Source: Agrobacterium tumefaciens (GTDB lineage Bacteria > Pseudomonadota > Alphaproteobacteria > Rhizobiales > Rhizobiaceae). From it: a stretch of 64,000 nt of DNA. Made by a program: the position numbers and the translations under genes. Below the pieces are notes generated by a model. The model made no database searches and was not told where the DNA came from. It worked only from the letters and a program-made list of their open reading frames with translations. The stretch is taken from positions 496,001 through 560,000 of the forward strand of contig JAGIAH010000004.1 of the NCBI GenBank assembly GCA_017744915.1, given 5' to 3'. Positions 56,201 through 64,000 of this stretch are shown in pieces. Numbering within the stretch: the first letter of the stretch is position 1; every line of letters begins with the position of its first letter.

Positions 56201-56705
56201 GCACGGCGAATTCGCCCACTTCACGCACCGTCGCCACCCGGTCAAAACCGTTGCGCTCCAGCCGCGCGGCAATCTCTTCCATGCGGATCTGGTTGCCGGG
56301 CCTGGCCGAAAAGCCGAGGCTCTCGATGATTTCACGCGGCGCCATTTTCTGCAGCATGGCGTTGACGGTGACCAGCACGATGGCCGGATGCGGTTTCTTC
56401 GCATGGGCAATGAGACCGGAGAGCGCGGCGAGCCTGCGCGCCGAGGTGTCGGCGCTCGGTGACACACGGTCATAGGGAAGGCAATCCCACGCCGGCAGCG
56501 TCATGACCGGAATGTCAGGTGCGACGAAACCGAGTATCTGTTCGAGATCGGCGACCCGCTGGCCATCCGACATCACGTAAGCCACCGATGTCCCTGCCCG
56601 CGCCATGTCGGCCAACAGCAGGGCTTCCATGCCGGAAGGCACGTTTCCGATGGTCAGCGGCGTATCGGCCGACGACACCAGCTTTGCATCGAATCCGGCT
56701 ATCAT
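53208..56705 (-). CDS. mfd: Transcription-repair coupling factor
   Basis: The 1165-residue protein has the UvrB-like N-terminal region, the RNA-polymerase-binding domain (ELHYADDAKLFLPVENIDLL), a RecG-like helicase core with Walker A GDVGFGKTEVALRAAF and DEEQHFGVKHKERLK, and the TRG motif region QLYQLRGRVGRSKVRAFALF. It removes stalled RNA polymerase and recruits UvrA. ATG 56705 follows sdhE by 3 bp. Confidence 0.97.
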   Translation of the reverse strand: MIAGFDAKLVSSADTPLTIGNVPSGMEALLLADMARAGTSVAYVMSDGQRVADLEQILGFVAPDIPVMTLPAWDCLPYDRVSPSADTSARRLAALSGLIAHAKKPHPAIVLVTVNAMLQKMAPREIIESLGFSARPGNQIRMEEIAARLERNGFDRVATVREVGEFAVRGGILDVFVPGTEEPVRLDFFGDTLESIRTFDPASQRTIGQARSLDLNPMSEVTLTPDTISRFRKNYLSLFGAATRDDALYQAVSEGRRYAGMEHWLPLFYEQLETTFDYLKGFRIVTDHTAREAAKERSKLVLDYYDARRASGETKGSTQGAPYKPVSPGQLYLDGKSFDAALAAVNAVRLTPFNEQDSEGRPVATLDAHVGPRWARPPTEGESEERVNVFDLAVKHIAERRAKGWKVLITGWSEGSLDRLLQVLNEHGLEKIKPVTSLKEVEKLGKGEAASAVLSLEAGFETGTLAVIGEQDILGDRMVRRSKRRKRGADFISEVAGLDEGSLVVHAEHGIGRFVGLRTIEAAGAPRACLELHYADDAKLFLPVENIDLLSRYGSDAAEAQLDKLGGGAWQMRKAKLKKRLLDMADELIRIAAARLVRHAPVLAAPDGLYDEFAARFPYDETEDQLNAIEAIREDLGAGRPMDRLICGDVGFGKTEVALRAAFLAAMNGVQVAVVVPTTLLSRQHFRTFSERFRGLPIRVQQASRLVGSKELTLTKKEVADGKTDIVVGTHALLGAGINFANLGLLIIDEEQHFGVKHKERLKELKSDVHVLTLSATPIPRTLQLAMTGVRELSLITTPPVDRMAVRTFISPFDPLVIRETLMREHYRGGQSFYVCPRLADLADIHAFLQSDVPELKVAVAHGQMPAGELEDIMNAFYDGKYDVLLSTTIVESGLDVPTANTLIVHRADMFGLAQLYQLRGRVGRSKVRAFALFTLPVNKVLTTTAERRLKVLQSLDTLGAGFQLASHDLDIRGAGNLLGEEQSGHIKEVGFELYQQMLEEAVAEVKGDEQVQDSGWSPQISVGTSVMIPEDYVPDLHLRMGLYRRLGELADISEIDGFGAEMIDRFGPLPKEVQHLLKIVYIKSLCRIANVEKLDAGPKGVVVQFRNKEFPNPAALVGYIGKQGSMAKIRPDHSLFLNRDLPTPEKRLTGAAMIMTQLAELARS

Positions 56706-56708
56706 GTT

Positions 56709-57020
56709 TCAGGCTTTCAGGGTTTCGGCGGTGACGAGATCGAAATCGGGACGGTAAGAGGCGATCTTTTCAAACAGCGGCGTCTGGAATTTTTCCGGGA
56801 TGGCAAGCGCGCCCGTCACCATCTTGACGAGGTCGTTATCCTCTTCTGCCATGATGACTTCCAGCTCATCCAGCTGCTCATCGGAAAGCCCGGAAATGTT
56901 GTCTTCCGCAAATTGCCCGAGCACCAGATCCATCTCGCGAATGCCCCGGTGCCAGCAGCGGTAAAGAATCCGCCGGCGTCTCGGATCAAGGTCGGCACTC
57001 GTGCGCACCAGTCCAGTCAT
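56709..57020 (-). CDS. sdhE: Succinate dehydrogenase flavinylation factor SdhE
   Basis: The 103-residue protein has the DUF339 signature ILYRCWHRGIREMDLVLGQF, where RGxxE is needed for FAD attachment to SdhA, then ADENISG-like EDNISGLSDEQLDELEVIMA. ATG 57020 has AAGGTG 6 bp upstream and is preferred to GTG 57029. It is cotranscribed with mfd and divergent from recG, as in other Rhizobiaceae. Confidence 0.93.
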   Translation of the reverse strand: MTGLVRTSADLDPRRRRILYRCWHRGIREMDLVLGQFAEDNISGLSDEQLDELEVIMAEEDNDLVKMVTGALAIPEKFQTPLFEKIASYRPDFDLVTAETLKA

Positions 57021-57209
57021 CGCATTCACCTTTCGGTTGACTAATCAACAACGTGTTGACTGCGACCTCCTATAGAACAAGAAGCGAACGCTTGGGAACC
57101 GGTTTTTATCGAAATAATGCCGCAGCAGTGAAAATCTGCCGGTGATAAACCCTGTTTGTCGGGCGCCAAGTCTTGCATAACGCGTCCCCTTCCCTGATTT
57201 TGCTGACCC

Positions 57210-59315
57210 ATGCGCCCGGCCATTCTCGATCCGCTGTTTGCCTCCGTTTCCACCCTTGCCGGTGTGGGGCCGAAGCTTGCCGATCTTCTGGCGAAGCTCT
57301 TGAGCCGGGAAAGCGCTGACGACACCCGCGTCATCGATCTTCTCTTCCACGCGCCGTCGAACGTCATCGACCGCCGCAACCGCCCCGGCATCGCGCTTGC
57401 CGCACCCAGCGCCATTGTCACCATCCAGGGACGAGTCGCCAGGCACCAGCCGCCGCCACCCGGAAACCGCTCCGCACCCTATCGTGTTTTCCTGCATGAC
57501 GAGACGGGTGAACTGGCGCTGACCTTCTTCCGCGCCAAGGGCGACTGGCTGTCCAAGGCCCTGCCTGTCGATGAAGAGGTTCTCGTCAGCGGCAAGGTGG
57601 ACTGGTTCAATGGTCGCGCCTCCATGGTGCATCCGGATTTCATGGTGAAGCTTTCCGAGGCGGAAAACCTGCCTCTGGTCGAAGCCGTCTATCCCATGAC
57701 CGCCGGTCTCTCTCCCAAGGTGCTGCGGCGGGCGATCGAAGGTGGGCTGTCGAAGCTGCCGGCCTTTCCGGAATGGATCGACGAGACGCTCAAGACCCGC
57801 CAGGGTTTCGGCGATGTCGCTTCGAGCTTCCGCGAATTGCACGATCCGCGCGACAGTGCCGATATCGAGCCGCAAGCCCCGGCGCGCAGGCGGCTTGCCT
57901 ATGACGAATTCCTTGCCGGGCAATTGTCCTTGGCGCTGGTACGTCAGCGGCTGCGCAAGGTGGCGGGCCAACCAATCCGCGCCAAGGGCGATATCGCCGC
58001 AAAAATCCTGTCACAGCTGCCCTTCTCGCTGACGGCAAGCCAAAGTGCAGCGGTGAAGGATATCCTCACCGATATGGCCGGCGAAGACCGCATGTTACGG
58101 CTGTTGCAGGGCGATGTCGGTGCCGGCAAGACGCTAGTGGCGCTGATGGCCATGGCAACGGCGGTGGAGGCCGGCGGACAGGCGGTGCTGATGGCGCCGA
58201 CCGAAATCCTCGCCCGCCAGCATTATGCCACCATCTCCAAACTCGCTCAGGCGGCGGGCATCACCGTCGAAGTGCTGACCGGCCGTACCAAGGGCAAGGA
58301 GCGCCGCGAGATCGAGGAACGGGTCGCTTCCGGCGAAGCGCAGATCGTTATCGGCACCCATGCGCTGTTTCAGGACAGCGTGAGTTACAAAAACCTCGTG
58401 CTGGCCGTGGTGGACGAGCAGCACCGTTTCGGCGTGCATCAGCGCCTGCGCCTCACCGCCAAGGGCATCACGCCGCATATGCTGGTCATGACCGCCACGC
58501 CCATTCCACGCACGCTGGTTCTGGCCGCCTTCGGCGATATGGATGTCTCCAAGCTCACCGAAAAGCCGGCCGGTCGCAAACCCATCCAGACGGTGACGAT
58601 CCCCACCGAGCGCATCGGCGACATTGTCGAGCGGCTGCGCGCGGCGCTGAAAGATGGCAAGAAGGCCTACTGGATCTGCCCGCTGGTGGAGGAAACGGAA
58701 GAGTCCGACCTGATGTCGGCGGAAGAGCGGCACGCGGTTCTCTCGCAGATGCTCGGCGCCAATATTGGCCTCATCCACGGCCGCATGAGCGGCCCGGAAA
58801 AAGACGCCGCCATGCTGGCCTTCAAGAACGGCGAAACCCGGCTGCTGGTGGCAACGACGGTGGTGGAAGTCGGCGTCGATGTGCCTGACGCGACAATCAT
58901 GGTCATCGAACATGCCGAACGTTTCGGCCTTGCCCAGCTGCACCAGCTGCGCGGCCGTGTAGGACGCGGCGATGAGGCCTCCACCTGCATCCTGCTCTAC
59001 AAAGGCCCGCTCAGCGACAACGGTCGCGCCCGGCTCTCCATCCTGCGTGACAGCGAGGACGGCTTCCTGATCGCGGAAGAGGATTTGAAGCTGCGCGGTG
59101 AAGGTGAGCTGCTCGGCACCCGCCAGTCCGGCACGCCGGGCTTCCGCATAGCCAGCCTTGAAGCCCATGCCGACCTTCTGGAAATCGCCCGCAAGGACGC
59201 GGCCTATGTCATAGAGCGCGATCCCGAACTCACGGGCCCGCGCGGCAGTGCGCTGCGCACCCTGCTCTACCTGCACCGCCGCGACGAAGCGATCCGCTTC
59301 CTGCATGCCGGCTGA
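57210..59315 (+). CDS. recG: ATP-dependent DNA helicase RecG
   Basis: The 701-residue helicase has the N-terminal wedge domain (GVGPKLADLLAKLLSRESAD; MVHPDFMVKLSEAENLPLVE), Walker A LLQGDVGAGKTLVALMAMA, the DEQHRFGVHQRLRL motif and the C-terminal QLHQLRGRVGRGDEASTCIL. It remodels stalled forks and Holliday junctions. It is divergent from sdhE-mfd. Confidence 0.97.
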   Translation: MRPAILDPLFASVSTLAGVGPKLADLLAKLLSRESADDTRVIDLLFHAPSNVIDRRNRPGIALAAPSAIVTIQGRVARHQPPPPGNRSAPYRVFLHDETGELALTFFRAKGDWLSKALPVDEEVLVSGKVDWFNGRASMVHPDFMVKLSEAENLPLVEAVYPMTAGLSPKVLRRAIEGGLSKLPAFPEWIDETLKTRQGFGDVASSFRELHDPRDSADIEPQAPARRRLAYDEFLAGQLSLALVRQRLRKVAGQPIRAKGDIAAKILSQLPFSLTASQSAAVKDILTDMAGEDRMLRLLQGDVGAGKTLVALMAMATAVEAGGQAVLMAPTEILARQHYATISKLAQAAGITVEVLTGRTKGKERREIEERVASGEAQIVIGTHALFQDSVSYKNLVLAVVDEQHRFGVHQRLRLTAKGITPHMLVMTATPIPRTLVLAAFGDMDVSKLTEKPAGRKPIQTVTIPTERIGDIVERLRAALKDGKKAYWICPLVEETEESDLMSAEERHAVLSQMLGANIGLIHGRMSGPEKDAAMLAFKNGETRLLVATTVVEVGVDVPDATIMVIEHAERFGLAQLHQLRGRVGRGDEASTCILLYKGPLSDNGRARLSILRDSEDGFLIAEEDLKLRGEGELLGTRQSGTPGFRIASLEAHADLLEIARKDAAYVIERDPELTGPRGSALRTLLYLHRRDEAIRFLHAG

Positions 59316-59327
59316 AAGTGAACGCCC

Positions 59328-59600
59328 ATGAACATGATCGACCCCCGCCGCCCGCCACCCGCCTTCCGCAAGGGTTATGCGCTCTGCTCGCCGCAGAATA
59401 TCCTGCAGCCCGACACATTTGCGAAAAGCGAGAAAAAGGCGATCGGCAAGGCGTTCAAGAAGCCCGGCCGCAAAAAGGCATGGGCAGAGGCGCTGGAACA
59501 GGGCTGGAGCGTGCGGCTGGTCTATATGCGGCTTTTCGTCCCCGTATTCCACGCGACCAATACCGGGTCGGAAGTGGATGATATGGATGACGAGGATTGA
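59328..59600 (+). CDS. Small conserved hypothetical protein
   Basis: The 90-residue protein contains PPPAFRKGYALCSPQNILQP, a basic middle (KKAIGKAFKKPGRKKAWAEA) and an acidic C-terminus ending DDMDDED. It starts 12 bp after the recG stop and is probably cotranscribed. The charged, proline-rich sequence gives no clear fold. I do not recognise the family beyond an impression of rhizobial conservation. Confidence 0.65.
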   Translation: MNMIDPRRPPPAFRKGYALCSPQNILQPDTFAKSEKKAIGKAFKKPGRKKAWAEALEQGWSVRLVYMRLFVPVFHATNTGSEVDDMDDED

Positions 59601-59624
59601 CCATGAAATCTGGAGACTGTTTGG

Positions 59625-59915
59625 CTAAAGCGCCGAAGGCCACCGCTGCGATGTGTGGATGATCGTCAAAATTTCGATATCCTCGCCCACGCGATAGGCA
59701 ATGATGTAGGAAATGTCGGAAAGCACGGCTTCCCGTGTTCCTCTGATTCGTTCGACCCGCCCCATTGCTGGCTGCTCCGCCAATATATCAACCGCTGAAA
59801 CAATGCGGGAAATCACCCGGGCTGCAGCCGCTGGATTATCCTTTTCGATATGCGCACCAATTTCATCGAGCCGTCGCAGCGCCCGTAAGGTCCAACGAAT
59901 TCGCCGGTCACTCAT
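59625..59915 (-). CDS. ParE/RelE-superfamily toxin
   Basis: The 96-residue protein has the ParE pattern: IRWTLRALRRLDEIGAHIEK, AAARVISRIVSAVDILAEQP, GRVERIRGTREAVLSDISYI and a C-terminal EILTIIHTSQRWP. ParE members inhibit gyrase; RelE members cut mRNA. The start overlaps the antitoxin stop by 4 bp, giving antitoxin-first order. Confidence 0.88.
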   Translation of the reverse strand: MSDRRIRWTLRALRRLDEIGAHIEKDNPAAAARVISRIVSAVDILAEQPAMGRVERIRGTREAVLSDISYIIAYRVGEDIEILTIIHTSQRWPSAL

Positions 59916-60157
59916 GACGGCCGAGTAGATCTTACATATTTTCTAACAATGTTTGCGAGATCCTCAGGCGTCCCGAACTCGCCGCGATCGGCTTCCGCCA
60001 CACCGGCCTCGATCTCTGCAAGCTGCCACTCCTCACGGGCAACAAAGTCCTCAATCGCCCGCGCCGCCATGTAGGATCGCGACCGATCAAGTTTTTCCGC
60101 CAACTGGTCAAGTTTGTCGGCAACCTCATCAGGCAGACGCACAGTGAATGCAGTCAT
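59912..60157 (-). CDS. Ribbon-helix-helix antitoxin (CopG/ParD-like)
   Basis: The 81-residue protein starts TAFTVRLPDEVADKLDQLAE, a ribbon-helix-helix DNA-binding fold, and then RSRSYMAARAIEDFVAREEW. ATG 60157 is chosen because the fold begins there; the frame extends to 60229. The C-terminal part should wrap the toxin. An inverted repeat upstream suggests autoregulation. Confidence 0.88.
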   Translation of the reverse strand: MTAFTVRLPDEVADKLDQLAEKLDRSRSYMAARAIEDFVAREEWQLAEIEAGVAEADRGEFGTPEDLANIVRKYVRSTRPS

Positions 60158-60173
60158 GATCGCAACCTCTTTC

Positions 60174-60198
60174 GGTTCACCACGATTATTAGTGAACC
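60174..60198. promoter_or_regulatory. Inverted repeat, likely toxin-antitoxin operator
   Basis: GGTTCAC and GTGAACC are perfect 7-bp arms 11 bp apart, 16 bp upstream of the antitoxin start. A further GGTT/AACC pair follows to 60215. This is a typical site for a ribbon-helix-helix autorepressor. Confidence 0.55.
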
Positions 60199-60274
60199 AC
60201 ATTGGTTCGTCAACCGTATGGCCTTTCATTCTGCCGTGAGAATGGAGGAACGAGCCTGGCGCCTCGCAACGCCT

Positions 60275-60943
60275 TCAAACCGGCGCGATCATCTTCGGCG
60301 GCGTGAAATCAGGCGCCACGATACCGCCGGAAATCAGCAGTTTCGCCGCATCTTCCGGCGTCATGTCCAGCATCACGATCTTGTTTTTTGGCACGAACAG
60401 CAGGAAACCCGCCGTCGGCACCGGTGTCGGCGGCAGGAAGACGGCGACCATCTGCTGGCCCATCTCGTTGAAACGATAGGCCAGTTCGCCCTTGGCATCG
60501 GAGGCGACGAAGACCATGGCCCAGGTGCCGGAGGACGGAAACTCGATCAGGCCGACCTTCTTGAAGGAGTTCGAATGCTCCTTCAGAACCGATTCAAACA
60601 GCTGCTTGATGCTCTTGTAGATCGGCCGCACCAGCGGCATGCGGTTGAGGATGGACTCGCCGAAACCGACGATCCATTTGCCGATGAGGTTGTTGCCGAG
60701 AAAGCCGATCAAGGTGATGCCGATGACGGCGATCAGCAGGCCGAAACCGGGGATTGCCACATCGAAATATTGCTCGGGGTCGTAACGGGCGGGAATATAG
60801 GGTTTCACCCAGCTATCCGCCCATTGCAGGAAACTCCACACCAGCCACATGGTGATGGTGACGGGCGCAAGGATCAGGACACCCGTGAGGAAGCTGTTGC
60901 GCAGACGGGCTGCGAAGGAGATTTTGACTGGAATATCGGTCAT
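60275..60943 (-). CDS. DUF502-family membrane protein
   Basis: The 222-residue protein has two N-terminal hydrophobic helices (SFLTGVLILAPVTITMWLVW; GFGLLIAVIGITLIGFLGNN) and the DUF502 motifs ILNRMPLVRPIYKSIKQLFE, TWAMVFVASDAKGELAYRFN and VPTAGFLLFVPKNKIVMLDM. The function is unknown. Relatives occur in plants and many bacteria. Confidence 0.9.
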   Translation of the reverse strand: MTDIPVKISFAARLRNSFLTGVLILAPVTITMWLVWSFLQWADSWVKPYIPARYDPEQYFDVAIPGFGLLIAVIGITLIGFLGNNLIGKWIVGFGESILNRMPLVRPIYKSIKQLFESVLKEHSNSFKKVGLIEFPSSGTWAMVFVASDAKGELAYRFNEMGQQMVAVFLPPTPVPTAGFLLFVPKNKIVMLDMTPEDAAKLLISGGIVAPDFTPPKMIAPV

Positions 60944-60956
60944 TTACCGTTCGGAA

Positions 60957-61460
60957 TTAAGCGTTGTCGCTATCGAAACCCGGATGAAAACCGACAATGC
61001 CGGATGGAGTTCCGCCATGCAAGCGTAAGGCCAACAAATATTTGTCAGGAATGCCCCTGCTGTGCAGACCCTCGAAATGCCGGAAACCGAAGCGGCCGTA
61101 ATAGTCGGGATCGCCGGCCAGAACGCAGCCGGCGGCCTCAAGCCGATCCAGCGTGGAAAGTCCCTCCCGCACGAGGCGCGAGCCTATTCCCTCACCCTGC
61201 CTGTCCGGAGCGACCGAGATCGGCCCGAGCGCAAACCAGCGGCCTTCCACACCGGGCAGGGAGACGGGCGAAAAAGCGACGTGACCGACGATTTCCCCGC
61301 CATCTTCCGCCACCAAGGAAACGGTCAGCGCCCCCGCCTTGCGCAGCCGGTCAACGATCAGATGTTCCGTCTGGTCGCTGAATGGCATATTCCGGAACGC
61401 GGCTTCGGTTAGCGTTCCGATCGCCTCTTCGTCGCCCTGCCGCTCCGGCCGGACGATCAT
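60957..61460 (-). CDS. GNAT-family N-acetyltransferase (YhbS-like)
   Basis: The 167-residue protein shows IVGHVAFSPVSLPGVEGRWF, ALGPISVAPDRQGEGIGSRL with the acetyl-CoA Q-G-E-G-I-G loop, and AGDPDYYGRFGFRHFEGLHS, the YhbS-type pattern. The start overlaps the glmS stop by 4 bp, so it is coupled to glmS. The substrate is unknown. Confidence 0.92.
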   Translation of the reverse strand: MIVRPERQGDEEAIGTLTEAAFRNMPFSDQTEHLIVDRLRKAGALTVSLVAEDGGEIVGHVAFSPVSLPGVEGRWFALGPISVAPDRQGEGIGSRLVREGLSTLDRLEAAGCVLAGDPDYYGRFGFRHFEGLHSRGIPDKYLLALRLHGGTPSGIVGFHPGFDSDNA

Positions 61461-63283
61461 TCCACCGTCACCGATTTCGCCAGATTGCGCGGCTGGTCCA
61501 CATCCGTACCCATGAAGACAGCGGTGTGATAGGCAAGCAGCTGGATCGGCAGCGAGAAGACCATCGGCGCGATCAGTTCGTCGACATTGGGCAGAGTGAT
61601 CGTCGCCATGGTGTCGAGCTTGGAGGCCGCCGCCCCCTTCTCATCGGTGATGAAGATGATCCTGCCACCGCGCGCGGCGACTTCCTGCATGTTCGACACC
61701 GTCTTTTCGAAGAAGCGGTCGTGCGGCGCAATGACGATAACAGGCATGTTCTCGTCGATCAGCGCGATCGGCCCATGCTTCAGCTCGCCGGCGGCATAAC
61801 CTTCGGCGTGAATATAGGAAATTTCCTTGAGCTTCAGCGCGCCTTCCAGCGCCAGCGGGAAGCTGGTGCCACGGCCGAGATACAGCACATCCTTGAAACG
61901 CGACAGATCGCGCGACAGCGCCTCGATCTGCGGCTGGATGACGTTCAACACCTTGCTCATGATGCGCGGCATCTCGATCAGATGCTGCACCAGCTGCTTT
62001 TCCTCACCCGGTTTCAGCGTGCCGCGAGCCTTGGCCGCAGCAACGGCAAGCGAAGCCAGCACCGCGAGCTGACAGGTGAAGGCCTTGGTGGAGGCGACGC
62101 CGATTTCCGGGCCGGCGAGGATCGGAAAGATCGCATCCGATTCGCGCGCCATGGTCGATTCCCGCGTATTGACCACCGCGCCGATCTTCAGCCCCTCCTG
62201 CTGGCAATAACGGAGCGCCGCCAGCGTATCGGCGGTTTCACCCGATTGCGAAATGAACAGCGCCGCCTGCGTGGGGACGAGCGGGATTTCGCGGTAACGG
62301 AATTCCGAAGCGACATCGATTTCCACCGGCAGGCGGGCATAACGCTCGAACCAGTATTTGCCGATCAGGCCAGAGAGATAAGCCGTGCCGCAGGCGGAAA
62401 TGGCAAGCCCGGAAAGCTTGGCGAAGTCGATGGCCTTGTCGGCCTGCTTCACTGTCTTGGAAGCGAAATCCACATAGTGGCTGAGCGCATGGGAAATAAC
62501 TTCCGGCTGCTCGTAGATTTCCTTTTCCATGAAGTGGCGATGATTGCCCTTGTCGACCACGAAGGCCGTCGCCTGCGAAATCTGCCGCTCGCGCTTCACC
62601 GGCTTGCCGGAGAAATCGATGATTTCAGCACCCTGCCGGGTGACGATGGCGCAGTCGCCATCCACCAGATAGGTGATCTCGTTGGTGAAGGGCGAAAGCG
62701 CGATGGCATCGGACCCGAGGAACATTTCGCCGCGGCCATAACCGACGGCAAGCGGCGGGCCGGAGCGGGCCGAAAGCAGCGTGCCGGGGTCGTCCTGGAA
62801 CATGACGACCAGCGCATAAGCACCGGTGACGCGGTTCAGCATCTTCAGCATCGCTTCGCGATGGCCAAGGCCCTCACGCGTATATTTGGCCAGAAGCTGC
62901 GCCACCACCTCGGTATCGGTCTGGGTGGTGAAGGTGGCGCCCTCGGCGGTCAGCTCATCGCGCAATTCGGCGAAGTTTTCGATGATGCCGTTGTGAACGA
63001 CGGCCACGCCTTCGACGAAATGCGGGTGAGCGTTGGTCTCGTTCGGCACGCCATGGGTCGCCCAGCGTGTATGCGCAATACCGACGACACCCGGCAGCGG
63101 CTTTTCCGAAACCAGCTTTTCCAGATTGAACAGCTTGCCTTCCGCCCGGCGGCGGTCCATCGCGCCATTGTCGATGGTGGCGACACCGGCCGAATCGTAA
63201 CCGCGATATTCGAGACGCTTCAGCGCATCGACAAGCCGTTCAGCAACGGGCTCAGTTCCGACAATTCCGACAATTCCGCACAT
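61457..63283 (-). CDS. glmS: Glucosamine-6-phosphate synthase
   Basis: The 608-residue enzyme begins MCGIVGIVG with catalytic Cys2 of the glutaminase domain, then two SIS domains (SACGTAYLSGLIGKYWFERY; YLGRGTSFPLALEGALKLKE) and the C-terminal DQPRNLAKSVTVE. It makes glucosamine-6-phosphate for peptidoglycan and LPS. It follows glmU in the same direction. Confidence 0.98.
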   Translation of the reverse strand: MCGIVGIVGTEPVAERLVDALKRLEYRGYDSAGVATIDNGAMDRRRAEGKLFNLEKLVSEKPLPGVVGIAHTRWATHGVPNETNAHPHFVEGVAVVHNGIIENFAELRDELTAEGATFTTQTDTEVVAQLLAKYTREGLGHREAMLKMLNRVTGAYALVVMFQDDPGTLLSARSGPPLAVGYGRGEMFLGSDAIALSPFTNEITYLVDGDCAIVTRQGAEIIDFSGKPVKRERQISQATAFVVDKGNHRHFMEKEIYEQPEVISHALSHYVDFASKTVKQADKAIDFAKLSGLAISACGTAYLSGLIGKYWFERYARLPVEIDVASEFRYREIPLVPTQAALFISQSGETADTLAALRYCQQEGLKIGAVVNTRESTMARESDAIFPILAGPEIGVASTKAFTCQLAVLASLAVAAAKARGTLKPGEEKQLVQHLIEMPRIMSKVLNVIQPQIEALSRDLSRFKDVLYLGRGTSFPLALEGALKLKEISYIHAEGYAAGELKHGPIALIDENMPVIVIAPHDRFFEKTVSNMQEVAARGGRIIFITDEKGAAASKLDTMATITLPNVDELIAPMVFSLPIQLLAYHTAVFMGTDVDQPRNLAKSVTVE

Positions 63284-63385
63284 ATATTTCTCCAGACGGC
63301 GATCTCTTCGCCGGAACTACTAACCGTTTCCGTGAAATCGGCAATTATGCCGCCGGTCACTTTCAGTATCGTTTGGTAACGTCTC

Positions 63386-64000
63386 TCAGGACGATTTTTT
63401 CTTCGCTTCTTTCAGCGCTTTCGCCCGCTCACGCACAACGGTCGCCCGGCCCGGCTTCACTTCCTGCCGTGCGCGCCCAAAGGCTAGCGCATCATCGGGC
63501 ACGTCATCGGTAATCACGCTGCCGGAAGCGATATAGGCCCCCTCGCCAATCGTCACGGGAGCGACCAGCGACGAGTTCGAACCGACGAAGCTGTTCGCAC
63601 CGATGCGGGTTTCCGCCTTGTTGTAGCCGTCATAATTGCAGGTGATAGTGCCGGCACCGATATTGCTGCCAGCACCGATGAAGGCATCGCCGATATAGGT
63701 CAGGTGATTGACCTTGGCGCCCTCGCCGATCTCGGCCTTCTTGACCTCACAGAAATTGCCGACCTTGGCATTGGCGTGCAGGTTCGCACCCGGCCGCAGC
63801 CGCGCATAGGGGCCGACCGTCGCACCTTGCGCGACATGCGCACCTTCCAGATGCGAAAAGGCGTGGATGACCGCGCCAGACTCGATGGTCACGCCGGGGC
63901 CGAAGACGACATTGGGCTCGATCAGCGCATCCTGTCCGATCTTCGTATCGAAGGAGAGGAAGACGGTCTCGGGCGCGATCATCGATACGCCATCGACCAT
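63386..64000 (-). CDS. glmU: GlmU, C-terminal part (cut by window edge)
   Basis: The visible 204 residues are the left-handed beta-helix acetyltransferase part of GlmU: hexapeptide repeats ([20 protein letters not shown]), [40 protein letters not shown] and [20 protein letters not shown]. The N-terminal uridylyltransferase lies beyond position 64000. It is 102 bp from glmS and likely in one operon for UDP-GlcNAc synthesis. Confidence 0.96.
   Translation of the reverse strand: MVDGVSMIAPETVFLSFDTKIGQDALIEPNVVFGPGVTIESGAVIHAFSHLEGAHVAQGATVGPYARLRPGANLHANAKVGNFCEVKKAEIGEGAKVNHLTYIGDAFIGAGSNIGAGTITCNYDGYNKAETRIGANSFVGSNSSLVAPVTIGEGAYIASGSVITDDVPDDALAFGRARQEVKPGRATVVRERAKALKEAKKKSS

Noticed and set aside
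53124-56462. 1112-codon open frame on the plus strand
   Set aside because: It is the antisense shadow of mfd, arising from GC-rich codon usage; no ribosome site or recognisable domain.
63284-63385. Possible glmS ribozyme or riboswitch leader
   Set aside because: The 102-bp glmU-glmS gap is too short and glmS ribozymes are confined mainly to Firmicutes; no conserved core seen.

Overview
The window looks like the chromosome of an Agrobacterium-group member of the Rhizobiaceae. The evidence is the Rhizobiales-specific families (DUF2336, DUF1489, BTLCP, IalB, PilZ and PAS_5 proteins), the rhizobial palindromic repeats, and the gene order glnB-glnA-eamA-hspQ-ialB-yepA. From memory that order matches the circular chromosome of A. 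fabrum C58, but no search was possible.

The first 10.7 kb is accessory. A scrap of an IS66-type transposase (about 320-424) runs into a 93-bp sequence (424-516) that recurs at 10649-10741. These two copies bracket a leftward ten-gene operon: a DeoR-family repressor, a Tat-exported family-5 solute-binding protein, two Opp/Dpp-type ATPases, two permeases, a glycerophosphodiesterase-family enzyme, an inositol-monophosphatase-family enzyme, a Nudix hydrolase and a DUF4432 aldose-epimerase-like protein. The first eight reproduce, in order, the accR-A-B-C-D-E-F-G (agrocinopine uptake and breakdown) operon of nopaline Ti plasmids. The last two extend it. A perfect 11-bp inverted repeat, whose arm recurs about 130 bp upstream, lies between a candidate promoter and the repressor gene and is probably the operator. 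This chromosomal acc-like island is the main discovery of the window.

At 10.9-11.6 kb there is an AT-rich small membrane-protein gene, a possible toxin-gene fossil and an orphan HTH antitoxin. These mark the junction with the core genome. From 11.6 kb onward the content is ordinary chromosome: mntH (Mn import, with a Mur-box-like site), an exporter-type ABC protein, an AI-2E/PerM transporter, thrS, yidD, an Fe-S scaffold gene, folE, hisI, a patatin, a CBS protein, a rhomboid protease, PAS and PilZ proteins, sdaA, a possible one-carbon/regulator block (formyltransferase, MetF-like, LysR, GlxA-type AraC), nnr, the nitrogen-control genes glnB and glnA with a sigma-54 promoter, hspQ, ialB, the orphan peptide-binding gene yepA, a FrnE-like DsbA protein, mfd, sdhE, recG, a ParDE-like toxin-antitoxin pair, glmS, and glmU cut by the right edge.

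Four palindromic repeat elements, four intrinsic terminators and several small genes missed by a 60-codon cutoff are also listed. No rRNA, tRNA or CRISPR array was seen.
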